Shown here piece after piece: positions 52,062 to 61,382 of a stretch of DNA of 64,000 nt. The translations under genes were made by a program, and so were the position numbers. Origin of the DNA: Sphingobacteriales bacterium 39-19 (GTDB taxonomy: Bacteria > Bacteroidota > Bacteroidia > Chitinophagales > Chitinophagaceae); assembly GCA_001898465.1 (NCBI GenBank), contig MKTX01000007.1:62001-126000 (forward strand). The letters run 5' to 3'. The notes beneath the pieces are model-generated. The model made no database searches. It worked only from the letters and a program-made list of their open reading frames with translations, and was not told where the DNA came from. The first letter of the stretch is position 1, and every line of letters starts with the position of its first letter.

Positions 52062-53975
52062 TTAATTCTTTTTATACCCATTATTATTAAAAAGGTAGCT
52101 TGCAGATTGATACCAGGCGATAGTTTCGTTCACCAAATTACCATCGGGCGCAACCGGTTTTGTTTCTCCATTTACGGGGTTTATTTGCTCCATTTCGGTT
52201 TTCTTTAAAGGGGCCAGGGTTACCAGGTTATGGTTTTTAAAATATCCTAATTTTTGATAAGTACTTATAAAAACCCGGCTGTTTTGCGGCGGGCTTTTGT
52301 AAATATCAAAGCCCATGAATTTACTTTTATAATGGAGGTTCATCAATCCTAAAAGGGTTGGTATTAAATCTATCTGACTGGTAAAACGCTCTTCCATTTT
52401 GGGTTGTATTAATGCCGGGGCATACAGGAAACAGGGTATATGGTAATTTTCAATAGGTAGTTCTGTTTTTCCGGCGCTGCGGGCACAATGGTCGGCTACA
52501 ATGATGAATACGGTACTATCAAACCAGGGTTTTATTTTGGCATCTTGTATAAATTTATGAATGCTGTAATCGGTATATTTTACAGCCCCCTGGATTGATT
52601 TTGATTTTGAAGGCCTGTCAATTCTTCCATCAGGATAGGTATAGGGCCGATGATTACTTACCGTCATGATATGATTAAAAAATGGTTTGTTTTGTTTAAA
52701 GCTGCTATCACAGGCATTCAGCACCAGGTCAAAACTATATTCATCGGCAACACCCCAGGCGGTTTTAAATTTATTTGCCACATCCGGAATGTCTCGTTCA
52801 TCAATTACTTTATACCCGTTGTGACTAAAAAAATAACCCATATTATCAAAAAAACTATTGCCACCATATATAAAGCGGGTATCATACCCTTTATCTTTTA
52901 AAAGGTTTCCTATTGTAAACATGTTTTCATTATTGGGCCTTCTTACAATTGATTGGCCGGGGGTAGGCGGTATAGCCAGGGATAAAGCTTCTAACCCCCT
53001 TACCGTACGGGTGCCGGTTGCATAAAAATTCTTAAAAAATAAACTATGCGGAATTAACGAATCGAGGTATGGAGTTATTTGTTCATTATTGCCAAAATAC
53101 TGTAAATAGCTGCCACTTAAACTTTCTACAGAAATGAGTACAATATTCCATTTACGTTCCGGTTGTTCGGGAGTTATTTCTCTTTCTATACTTAAGGGGT
53201 TGGCGGTAAAACGGGCATCCGGTTGCTGAAGCAGGTTTCTGATTATTCTAAAATTTTCTTCATTATTCCCGGTTTTATAAAAGCTGGGATAGTCAATTTC
53301 ATTGTGCCAGAAAGCAGCACCAAATTCATACACGCCATTTCCTGCCAGTTCATTTACATATGTATTGCGGCTAAAATTTTTATAACTATTATTCACAAAA
53401 AAATATCCGGCTGCCGCTATGGCCATAAAGCCCAAAAAATAAATGCTGCGTGAAAGAAAACGCATGCTTACTTGTTGTGACAGCATAATTTTTTTTCGAA
53501 ACAGATAGAGTAAAATAACAACCCCTAAAAGCACAGCGCCCAGTATCAAGGGCATATTATACGATTCCCGGATATTACCAATTACTTCAGTGGTATAAAC
53601 AAGATAATCTACTGCTATAAAATTATAACGGGTGCTGAATTCGTTCCAAAATGTAATTTCACCGCCTACATTAAATACCAGGATAAGCAGGATAATGGTG
53701 AATAAAGTAAAAAGGGGTACCCGGTTCCATTTTTTTTGATACCAGGCATCCTTCATCAGCCAGCAATAAAGAGCCACCGGTATGGCAAAGAAAAAGCCTG
53801 TAACGAGATCATAAAACAAGCCGATGAAGAAGATACCCAGCAGGTGCATAATACTAAAATCAATATTACCCCAGCTGGAAAATAATAATACCAGGCGGGT
53901 AATAAAACTCAATATGACTACAAAAAGGATTACCAGGAATACCGGCCCAAACCGGTTTTTAAAAATCGGGTTCAT
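52062..53975 (-). CDS. LTA synthase family sulfatase-type membrane protein
   Basis: 637 residues. Five membrane helices in the first 200 residues, then an extracytoplasmic alkaline-phosphatase-fold sulfatase domain: NIVLISVESLSGSY near the metal site, FKNFYATGTRTVRGLEALSLAIPP with the likely nucleophile Thr, YGGNSFFDNMGYFFSHNGY, FNHIMTVSNHRPY and FIIVADHCARSAG. In Gram-negatives such proteins transfer phosphoglycerol or phosphoethanolamine groups to glycans or lipids. The exact acceptor is unknown. Confidence 0.88.
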   Translation of the reverse strand: MNPIFKNRFGPVFLVILFVVILSFITRLVLLFSSWGNIDFSIMHLLGIFFIGLFYDLVTGFFFAIPVALYCWLMKDAWYQKKWNRVPLFTLFTIILLILVFNVGGEITFWNEFSTRYNFIAVDYLVYTTEVIGNIRESYNMPLILGAVLLGVVILLYLFRKKIMLSQQVSMRFLSRSIYFLGFMAIAAAGYFFVNNSYKNFSRNTYVNELAGNGVYEFGAAFWHNEIDYPSFYKTGNNEENFRIIRNLLQQPDARFTANPLSIEREITPEQPERKWNIVLISVESLSGSYLQYFGNNEQITPYLDSLIPHSLFFKNFYATGTRTVRGLEALSLAIPPTPGQSIVRRPNNENMFTIGNLLKDKGYDTRFIYGGNSFFDNMGYFFSHNGYKVIDERDIPDVANKFKTAWGVADEYSFDLVLNACDSSFKQNKPFFNHIMTVSNHRPYTYPDGRIDRPSKSKSIQGAVKYTDYSIHKFIQDAKIKPWFDSTVFIIVADHCARSAGKTELPIENYHIPCFLYAPALIQPKMEERFTSQIDLIPTLLGLMNLHYKSKFMGFDIYKSPPQNSRVFISTYQKLGYFKNHNLVTLAPLKKTEMEQINPVNGETKPVAPDGNLVNETIAWYQSASYLFNNNGYKKN

Positions 53976-54017
53976 GTTTATCCGCTTAAATGATGAAGTA
54001 GGCTATACTTTTTTTTA

Positions 54018-55559
54018 TTAAAAGAAACTTTTACTTTTTGTGGATCTGCCACCCAGGCCCAGTGAACCCAGGAGCGACCTTACAATGGTATTTCCTGCAG
54101 TGCGAACAATGCTTTTAACAACACTGTTATTGGCTACTTTCTCAAATGTACTGGGTTCCGGTTTTTCTTGCCGCCCGCTTACCGGGGGTGGTGATTTTTC
54201 TGCGGCCTCCTGTAATTTAGCCGTAAGTATTTCATAAGCGCTTTGGCTATCAATTTCCTGGTTGTATTTATTTATTAATTTGCTGTTTGCATTAATAGTA
54301 TCCAGCTCAGCCTGGGTAAGTACATCCATGCGGCTCCTGGGCGAGCAAAGCATTACATGTACCAGTGGGGTAGGAATTCCTTTTTCATTGAGCAGAGTTA
54401 TCATAGCTTCACCAATACCCATTTCGGTAATCAGGTCTTCTGTTTTATAAAAGGTAGTAGTAGGGTAGTTGTCTGCCGTTTGTTTAATAGCCTTTCGGTC
54501 TGCTGCGGTAAAAGCCCTTAAAGAATGTTGAATTTTTAAACCCAATTGTCCTAATACCGATGCAGGTACATCCATTGGGTTTTGGGTGCAAAAATAAATA
54601 CCAATTCCTTTACTGCGTATAAGTTTGATAATCGTTTCAATTTGTTGCAGGAGAGCTGTACTGGCTTCCTGGAAAATGAGATGGGCTTCATCAATAAACA
54701 TCACCAGTTTGGGTTTATCGAGGTCGCCTTCTTCGGGGCAGGTAGCATAAATTTCTGCCAGCATCTGGAGCATAAATGTAGAAAATAATTTGGGCTTATC
54801 CTGTATATCTGCAGTTCGTAAAATATTAATCATTCCCCGGCCATCATTATTTATTCTCATCAGGTCATCTACTTCAAAACTTTTTTCACCAAAAAATTCA
54901 TCAGCGCCCTGTTGCTGTAATTCTATTACCTTTCTTAATATAGTACCCGTAGAAGTAGTGGAGATTTTGCCATAATCTTTTTCTATTTCTGCTTTTCCTT
55001 CATCACCGATGTATTGCAGCACTTTAATAAAATCTTTAAGATCCAACAAAGGATATTTATGATCATCGCAGTATTTAAAGATGAGGGAAACAACACCTCC
55101 CTGCGTATCATTTAATCCTAAAATTTTGCTTAATAAAACCGGGCCAAATTCACTCACCGTAGCTTTTAATTTACAACCGTCTTTACCTGTGAGTGATAGC
55201 ATTTCGCAGGGGAATGCTTCGGGTGTATAAGTAAGGTTAAGTTTCTTGTATCTTTCTGCAACCTTATCATTTAATACCCCGGGAGCGCCTATGCCACTTA
55301 AATCGCCTTTAATATCCAGCAGCAGCACAGGGATGCTGGCATCGCTTAAAAATTCTGCAATAAGTTGTAAAGTTTTTGTTTTTCCTGTTCCGGTAGCGCC
55401 GGCAACCAGCCCATGCCGGTTAAGTGTTTTAAGGGGAAGGCGTACGGTCGCTTCGCTTATAACTTCGCCATTGAGTATGCCACACCCCAATTGTATAGAT
55501 TCTCCTTTAAATGTATATCCGTCATTAATCGTTTTTGTAAAATCTTCACGACTTGCCAT
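54018..55559 (-). CDS. HerA-like helicase domain protein (DUF853)
   Basis: 513 residues. Walker A in GATGTGKTKTLQLIAEFL, Walker B in LVMFIDEAHLIFQEA, an arginine-containing IRSKGIGIYFCTQNPMDVP and an internal ISTTSTGTILRKVIELQQQG stretch. The last 60 residues are Pro/Ser-rich then basic (SIVRTAGNTIVRSLLGSLG). A FtsK/HerA-type ATPase of the YjgR/DUF853 group, cytoplasmic, role unproven. No nurA-like nuclease nearby, which argues against the archaeal end-resection pair. Confidence 0.88.
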   Translation of the reverse strand: MASREDFTKTINDGYTFKGESIQLGCGILNGEVISEATVRLPLKTLNRHGLVAGATGTGKTKTLQLIAEFLSDASIPVLLLDIKGDLSGIGAPGVLNDKVAERYKKLNLTYTPEAFPCEMLSLTGKDGCKLKATVSEFGPVLLSKILGLNDTQGGVVSLIFKYCDDHKYPLLDLKDFIKVLQYIGDEGKAEIEKDYGKISTTSTGTILRKVIELQQQGADEFFGEKSFEVDDLMRINNDGRGMINILRTADIQDKPKLFSTFMLQMLAEIYATCPEEGDLDKPKLVMFIDEAHLIFQEASTALLQQIETIIKLIRSKGIGIYFCTQNPMDVPASVLGQLGLKIQHSLRAFTAADRKAIKQTADNYPTTTFYKTEDLITEMGIGEAMITLLNEKGIPTPLVHVMLCSPRSRMDVLTQAELDTINANSKLINKYNQEIDSQSAYEILTAKLQEAAEKSPPPVSGRQEKPEPSTFEKVANNSVVKSIVRTAGNTIVRSLLGSLGLGGRSTKSKSFF

Positions 55560-55713
55560 GTTATAGAATTTTATGGAAAGTTACGAAGCGGAATGATAAG
55601 TTTTAAGAATTCTAAAATTTTGGTTTTTATTATTACCGTTTATCACTATTGCGTGTTGTAATTATTGAAAATAGGGGCATTGTGCCTATTTTTGTCATCC
55701 TAATTTTTGAAAT

Positions 55714-57024
55714 ATGAAAAAAACAGTAATTTATTTTGCACTGCTGGCTTTTAGTTTAAATGCATCAGCGCAAAAAGTAGCTTATACGGAGTACAAGCTA
55801 AAGAATGGGTTAGATGTGATATTACACCAGGATAAGTCAGTACCGGTTGTTGCCGTGTCAGTCATGTATCATGTAGGGAGTAAAGATGAACAACCTAACC
55901 GTACCGGTTTTGCCCATTTTTTTGAGCATTTGCTCTTTGAAGGTTCAGAGAACATCAAGCGGGGTGAATTTATGAAAATTGTAAGCCAAAACGGCGGTCA
56001 AAATAATGCAAATACCACCCAGGACCGCACATTTTATTACGAAGTTTTTCCCGCTAATCAATTAGAAACCGGTTTGTGGCTGGAAAGTGAAAGAATGATG
56101 CATCCCGTGATAAATGAAGTAGGTGTAAAAACGCAAAACGAAGTAGTGAAAGAAGAAAAAAGGATGCGGGTAGATAATCAACCTTACGGCCAGTTTATTT
56201 CTGAAATTATGAAAAGGCTATTTACCAAGCATCCTTATACCTGGGTGCCCATTGGAAGCATGGCAGACCTGGATGCCGCAACTTTGCAGGAGTTTAAAGA
56301 TTTTTTTAAAAAATATTATGTACCCAACAATGCTGTTTTGTCTATTGCCGGTGATATTGATATTGAAAAAACAAAGAAATGGGTAGATGCTTATTTCTCT
56401 GATATTCCTAAAGGCGCACCGGTGCCCCGGGTTACCCAAAAAGAAGACCCGATTACAAAAGAAATTATAGATACCGCATATGATGCCAATATTCAGATAC
56501 CTGCCGTTATGATTGCTTATCGCACCCCTTCCATGACCAGTAAAGATTCAAAAATCCTGGAAATGGCATCGGCTGTGTTAAGTGGTGGAAAAAGCAGCCG
56601 CTTATATACTAAAATGGTAGATGACAAAAAAGAAGCCTTGCAGGTAGGCGCCTTTAATTATGCATTGGAAGATTACGGGGCCTATATTATATATGGCTTA
56701 CCTAATGGAAATGTGGCATTAGATACTTTGATCGCTGATATTGACGAAGAAGTGGAAAAATTACAAACTACATTAATGAGCGAAAAAGAATTTACAAAAC
56801 TGCAAAACCAGTTTGAAAATGACTTTTTAGATAAAAATACCCGGATGCTGGGAATAGCCGAAAATTTAGCAGATGGTTATACATTTTATAACAATACCAA
56901 CAACATAAATACTGAACTGGAACAAATAAGAAAAATCACCCGCCAGGAAGTACAGGATGTTGCCCGTAAATACCTGAATAAAAACCAGCGTGTAGTACTT
57001 TATTATTTACCCAAAAAAGGATAA
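55714..57024 (+). CDS. M16 family metallopeptidase, catalytic member
   Basis: 436 residues with a signal peptide ending NASAQK. The inverted zinc motif HFFEHLLFEGSEN (HxxEH) is near residue 65 and the third ligand Glu fits EVVKEEKRM. C-terminal M16 half starts near 190 (MIAYRTPSM, GGKSSRLYTKMV). Processes or degrades peptides in the periplasm. It is followed 23 bases later by a second M16 gene without the zinc motif, the usual active/inactive pair. Confidence 0.93.
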   Translation: MKKTVIYFALLAFSLNASAQKVAYTEYKLKNGLDVILHQDKSVPVVAVSVMYHVGSKDEQPNRTGFAHFFEHLLFEGSENIKRGEFMKIVSQNGGQNNANTTQDRTFYYEVFPANQLETGLWLESERMMHPVINEVGVKTQNEVVKEEKRMRVDNQPYGQFISEIMKRLFTKHPYTWVPIGSMADLDAATLQEFKDFFKKYYVPNNAVLSIAGDIDIEKTKKWVDAYFSDIPKGAPVPRVTQKEDPITKEIIDTAYDANIQIPAVMIAYRTPSMTSKDSKILEMASAVLSGGKSSRLYTKMVDDKKEALQVGAFNYALEDYGAYIIYGLPNGNVALDTLIADIDEEVEKLQTTLMSEKEFTKLQNQFENDFLDKNTRMLGIAENLADGYTFYNNTNNINTELEQIRKITRQEVQDVARKYLNKNQRVVLYYLPKKG

Positions 57025-57047
57025 TAGCAAACTTTAAACGAATTAAC

Positions 57048-59135
57048 ATGAAAAGAATATTAATACTTGTACTCGGTGTTTTCATTTTTATGAATGCAGA
57101 TGCACAGGTAAAAAAAATAGACAGGTCTAAAAGGCCGGTTGCAGGGCCAGCCCCAATCATCAACCTAAAAGATCCCGTAATATACCATATGCCAAACGGG
57201 ATGACCTTATTGGTTGTGGAAGATCATAAATTACCAAAAGTATCTGCATCCTTAATTATAGATGCAGGTCCTGTAAAAGAAGGAAATAAAGCCGGGCATC
57301 TGGCATTAATGGGCCAGATGTTAGAAGAAGGAACAACCCAAATGGCTAAAGCTGATTTTGATGAAGCCATTGATCAAATGGGAGCCAATGTAAATTTATC
57401 TTCCAGCGGCGCTTCCGCCTCGGCTCTTACCCGCTATTTTCCGAAAGCTTTTGAATTAATGACCCAGGCATTAAGGCATCCTTCTTTTCCTGAAGCGGCT
57501 TTGGAAAAATTGCGCAAACAAGCCCTTACCGGTTTAAAATCCCAGGAAAAATCGGCTCCTGCTATTGCAGCCCGGGTAAACAATGCCCTGGCTTATGGAA
57601 AAAATACAGCCATGGGTGAATTTGAAACGGAAGAAACCATTAAAGCCATCACCCTCCAGGATATAAAAGATGCCTATAATAACTATATAACACCCAGCCG
57701 CAGCTACCTCACTTTTGTAGGCGATATTACACCGGCTGCTGCCAAAGCGCTGGTAGAAAAATACCTGGGCAACTGGACCGGTAAAAAATTAACGCTCCCC
57801 TCTATTCCCGATGCAGAAAACCCGGTTCGTTCCGAAATTGATATTGTAAATGTACCTACTGCTGTGCAGGCCGAAATAAGAATGGGTAATTTGGTAACCA
57901 ACCCTATGAATGGCTCAAACTACCACGCCTCCTTACTTGCCAATTATATTTTGGGTGGCAGTGCCGATGCCAAATTATTTATGAACCTGAGAGAAAAACA
58001 TGGGTTTACTTACGGGAGTTATTCATCCTTAGGGAGCGGCCGCTTTCAGAGTATGTTTAGCGCCAGCGCAGCCGTACGTACCGATAAAACAGACAGCGCT
58101 GTTGCCGAAATCGCAAAAGAAATTATAAGCATGCGGGATGGTAACATCACTGCAGAAGAACTGGCTACCGCAAAGGCCGCTTACAATGGATATTTTGCAT
58201 TAAATATGGAAGACCCTGCCCGCAGCGCCAAACTGGCCAGTAATATTTTAATAAACGACCTGCCCAAAGATTTTTATAAAACATATCTTACCAAAATAAA
58301 CGCAGTAAGTATTGACGATATTAAAAAAGTATCTAAAGAATATTTTAGTGAAGGTAGAAGCCGTATCGTAATTGCCGGGAATGCCGACCGCATTATACCC
58401 AACCTGATGCGCCTGGGTTACCCCATAAAAAAATACGACCGCTATGCCGATCCGGTAGTAGAAAAACCGGCGGATGTAAATGTTGCTGAAACTCCTAAAA
58501 CAACCGATAAAGTTTCTGCCTACAGCATTGTAGAAGATTACCTGAAGGCCATCGGGGGTAAGGAAGCCATAAAAGGGATCACTTCAATTCATACCGACAT
58601 TTCTTTAGAAATGATGGGCCGCAGTTTTGAAGGAACTTCAAAACAAATGAATCCCAATAAAAGAAATACGGAATTAAAAATGGGCGACATGACGATCTTT
58701 AAACAAGTATTTAATGGTACGAATGGTTACATGGTGCAAGGAGGGCAAAAGCTGGATATGACCGAAGATCAAATAAAGGAAATGGCCGATGAAAAAGGGG
58801 TATTTCCACAACTTTACTATACCACTTCTGACTATAAATTAGATTACCTGGGCGCCGGTAAAGTAGATGGAGAAGCTACCTACCGGTTAAAAGTAATAAT
58901 GCCAAGTGGTAAAACTTCTGTGCAACAATACTCTACAAAAACCGGGCTCTTGCTGCAGGAAGAAAATACGGATGCAAAAGGAGAAGTAGAAACGGTAAAT
59001 TACAGCAATTACAAAAAAGTGGGGAATATTTTATTTCCATTCTCCATTGTTCGTAACGCCGGCGGCCAGGAAATACCACTGACCATTACCGCTGTAAAAT
59101 TTAATGAAGGCGTTTCAGATAGCGACTTTCAATAA
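57048..59135 (+). CDS. M16 family protein without zinc motif, with extra C-terminal domain
   Basis: 695 residues. Signal peptide ending NADAQV. The M16 fold is clear (YHMPNGMTLLVVEDHKLPKV, AEIRMGNLVTNP, KLFMNLREKHGFTYGSYS), but where the active partner has HxxEH this has GHLALMGQMLEEG, so it is not catalytic and probably forms the substrate-holding half of a dimer. From about residue 475 there is a further 220-residue domain, SIVEDYLKAIGGKEAIKGI to NILFPFSIVRNAGG, similar to LolA-like lipoprotein-sorting folds. Confidence 0.88.
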   Translation: MKRILILVLGVFIFMNADAQVKKIDRSKRPVAGPAPIINLKDPVIYHMPNGMTLLVVEDHKLPKVSASLIIDAGPVKEGNKAGHLALMGQMLEEGTTQMAKADFDEAIDQMGANVNLSSSGASASALTRYFPKAFELMTQALRHPSFPEAALEKLRKQALTGLKSQEKSAPAIAARVNNALAYGKNTAMGEFETEETIKAITLQDIKDAYNNYITPSRSYLTFVGDITPAAAKALVEKYLGNWTGKKLTLPSIPDAENPVRSEIDIVNVPTAVQAEIRMGNLVTNPMNGSNYHASLLANYILGGSADAKLFMNLREKHGFTYGSYSSLGSGRFQSMFSASAAVRTDKTDSAVAEIAKEIISMRDGNITAEELATAKAAYNGYFALNMEDPARSAKLASNILINDLPKDFYKTYLTKINAVSIDDIKKVSKEYFSEGRSRIVIAGNADRIIPNLMRLGYPIKKYDRYADPVVEKPADVNVAETPKTTDKVSAYSIVEDYLKAIGGKEAIKGITSIHTDISLEMMGRSFEGTSKQMNPNKRNTELKMGDMTIFKQVFNGTNGYMVQGGQKLDMTEDQIKEMADEKGVFPQLYYTTSDYKLDYLGAGKVDGEATYRLKVIMPSGKTSVQQYSTKTGLLLQEENTDAKGEVETVNYSNYKKVGNILFPFSIVRNAGGQEIPLTITAVKFNEGVSDSDFQ

Positions 59136-59154
59136 ATGAGTAATAACTCTTTAC

Positions 59155-59181
59155 ATGCCACCTACGGGTGGCATTTTTTTT
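59155..59181 (+). terminator. terminator after the M16 pair
   Basis: Stem ATGCCACC / GGTGGCAT with loop TACG, then T-run; 20 bases after the stop. Confidence 0.92.
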
Positions 59182-59288
59182 ATATTACAGTGCAGCAACA
59201 GATAATAAATGATGGTTAACAAAAAATTAGGCATTATATTAGTGGTATATAGTTTGATTTAATTTTATTTGTAAAAAACTAATAAGAC

Positions 59289-59987
59289 ATGGAAGCAGCT
59301 AAACCCAAAATTTTATTGTGCGAAGATGATCCCAACCTGGGCATGGTATTAAAAAATTACCTGGAATTAAATGAGTATGATGTAATCCTGGAAAGGGATG
59401 GCAGGCTCGGCCTGGCTGCCTTTCAACGGGAGAAATTTGATATTTGCCTGCTCGATGTTATGATGCCCAATATGGATGGATTTGCATTGGCCGAAGAAAT
59501 AAGAGATGTAAACCCCGATGTACCTTTATTTTTCTTAAGCGCAAAAACCATGAAGGATGATATTATACAGGGGTACAAGCTGGGCGCTGATGATTATATC
59601 ACCAAGCCTTTTGATAGTGACGTATTGTTGCATAAGATTAAAGCCATTTTAAAGCGTAACGAAGAACTGCACAAGGAAGAAACCAATGCTGAGTTCGACC
59701 TGGGCCGGTATCATTTTAACCCCCGTTTGCGGGAACTGGCCATAGATGGTAAGACTCAAACCCTGTCGCCTAAAGAAAATGAATTATTAAAAATGCTTGC
59801 TGAGTATAAGAATGACCTTTTACCCAGGGAAGCAGCCCTTAAAAAAATATGGGGCAGCGATACTTATTTTAATGGCCGCAGCATGGATGTGTATATTGCC
59901 AAATTGCGTAAGTACTTACGGGAAGACAGTAAAATAGAAATTGTAAACATTCATGGCAACGGCTTCAGGCTTGTTGTAACTGAATAA
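59289..59987 (+). CDS. OmpR-family response regulator (RprY-like)
   Basis: 232 residues. Receiver domain: LLCEDDPNLG, phosphorylation Asp in FDICLLDVMMPNMDG (Asp55 region), FFLSAKT and YITKPFD. Winged helix DNA-binding domain: LSPKENELLKMLAEY, GRSMDVYIAKLRKYLRED and NIHGNGFRLVV. No histidine kinase is adjacent on either side, so its partner is encoded elsewhere. RprY-type regulators in Bacteroidota respond to envelope or oxidative stress, but target genes cannot be told here. Confidence 0.92.
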   Translation: MEAAKPKILLCEDDPNLGMVLKNYLELNEYDVILERDGRLGLAAFQREKFDICLLDVMMPNMDGFALAEEIRDVNPDVPLFFLSAKTMKDDIIQGYKLGADDYITKPFDSDVLLHKIKAILKRNEELHKEETNAEFDLGRYHFNPRLRELAIDGKTQTLSPKENELLKMLAEYKNDLLPREAALKKIWGSDTYFNGRSMDVYIAKLRKYLREDSKIEIVNIHGNGFRLVVTE

Positions 59988-60012
59988 ATTATTTTTTTTG
60001 ATATACCTTCTT

Positions 60013-60040
60013 AACTGGCTGCCCATGGGTAGCCAGTTTT
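60013..60040. terminator. bidirectional terminator between convergent genes
   Basis: AACTGGCT / AGCCAGTT stem continuing into CCC / GGG around AT, then T-rich sequence; lies between the response regulator and the MBL gene. Confidence 0.8.
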
Positions 60041-60160
60041 ATTTTATCTTTTTTAAAAAAAGGTAAACGGGGGGCGTATTACGGAATGGGAAATGATGAT
60101 AAGAATGCTTAAGCTAAAACGGAGCGTCGCCACTGCGGTTCCATGCAGCTATGCCGCTGG

Positions 60161-60937
60161 TTACAAAATAATTTGTTGCAGATCGTAAGCCAGTTGCCTG
60201 TTTGCAGGCAGTGTGTTATTTATTTTTTCGTGCAGGCCAAGCTGGTGACTGATATGGGTAAAATATGCAAGGGGGATATTTAGTTCATCGGCCAATGCAA
60301 TGGCTTCTGAAAGAGTGAAATGAGAAATATGGGGTTTGTGGCGAAGCGCATTTAAAATTAAAATTTCAGTTCCTGTAATTTTTTCTATTTCTTCAGCATC
60401 TATTTTATTCGCATCGGTAATATAAGTGAAATTCCCAAAGCGAAAGCCCAGTACAGGCATTTTTAAATGCCAAACCTGGATGGGCTGTACGGGTATATCC
60501 CCTACCATAAAGGGACCGCCGGAAATGGAATGCAGGTTTACAGCGGGTATGCCCGGGTATTTTTGATCGGAAAAAATATAATGAAATTCGTTTCGTAAAG
60601 CTTGTTGGGTTATTTCATTTGCATATACATCCATGTCTTTATGACTAAAAAAATTATACCCCCGTATATCATCCAGGCCGGCAATATGATCTTTATGCGG
60701 ATGAGTAAAAATAACGGCATCTAATTTTGTAATATTACTCCGTAACATTTGGTACCTGAAGTCGGGTGTAGTATCTACAACCAAAGTAGTGGTGGGGCTT
60801 TGCACCAAAATACTGCTGCGGAGCCGCTTGTCTTTAGGATTGGTGGAATGGCATACTTCACAAGGGCATGCGATCATAGGAACACCACTACTGGTGCCCG
60901 TACCTAAAAAAGTTATGGTGAGTGGGGGGCAATGCAT
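60161..60937 (-). CDS. MBL fold metallo-hydrolase (PhnP-like phosphodiesterase family)
   Basis: 258 residues from the Met at 60937 (MHCPPLTITFLGTGTSSG); 17 upstream codons are rejected. Metal motifs: FLGTGTSSGVP, VVDTTPDFR, HPHKDHIAGLDD (HxHxDH) and a late FTHISHQLGLHEKIN. The Cys pair CPCEVCHS resembles the PhnP zinc site. Hydrolyses a phosphodiester such as a cyclic ribosyl phosphate or a tRNA-related substrate; no phosphonate genes nearby, so PhnP proper is unlikely. Confidence 0.88.
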   Translation of the reverse strand: MHCPPLTITFLGTGTSSGVPMIACPCEVCHSTNPKDKRLRSSILVQSPTTTLVVDTTPDFRYQMLRSNITKLDAVIFTHPHKDHIAGLDDIRGYNFFSHKDMDVYANEITQQALRNEFHYIFSDQKYPGIPAVNLHSISGGPFMVGDIPVQPIQVWHLKMPVLGFRFGNFTYITDANKIDAEEIEKITGTEILILNALRHKPHISHFTLSEAIALADELNIPLAYFTHISHQLGLHEKINNTLPANRQLAYDLQQIIL

Positions 60938-61003
60938 TGCAATAAAAAACAAAATTAAGAAACTATCGGCAAAGCATTTTATTACCAAATGAATAACCGG
61001 GTA

Positions 61004-61282
61004 TTAATCCTGGAGGGCTAATTCATTTTTTTTTGTGAGTTCCAGGAAAAGCTTCTGGCTCTCGTGGGTAAGTAAATCAATATGAATATCCAGCTCGGGA
61101 ATAAGGTCAATAAGGGTATTGATTCGTCCTTCTGTTTGAAAAAATTTATTGAGAACAACAACTTTTTTTGATTGCAGGATGCAGTATCCGCTTTGAAAAG
61201 TACCTCTTTCATAACGGATAATATAGCCGCTTTCTTCTATAATCTTTTCTATTTTATCTAAATTATTTTGCGTGAACTTCAT
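61004..61282 (-). CDS. hypothetical protein, 92 aa
   Basis: A small soluble protein with helix-strand pattern: NNLDKIEKIIEESGYIIRYERG, SGYCILQSKKVVVLNKFF, then LIDLIPELDIHIDLLTHESQ. No signal peptide. It lies between porX and the MBL gene on the same strand. Similar small proteins are widespread in Bacteroidota without assigned function (recollection, not searched). Confidence 0.68.
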   Translation of the reverse strand: MKFTQNNLDKIEKIIEESGYIIRYERGTFQSGYCILQSKKVVVLNKFFQTEGRINTLIDLIPELDIHIDLLTHESQKLFLELTKKNELALQD

Positions 61283-61382
61283 AATAAAAAAAAGGTGTTA
61301 ATCATACAAATTAATACCTGCAACTTGCATTAATAGTAAAGAATAGCAAAATAAGGTTATTCACAAAGGTGCATAAGTGTAC

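Noticed and set aside
60115-60160. Third copy of the GGCGTCGCAC hairpin repeat
   Set aside because: Only GCGTCGC and CACTGC are shared and the bounding CCGG pair is absent; too weak to call.
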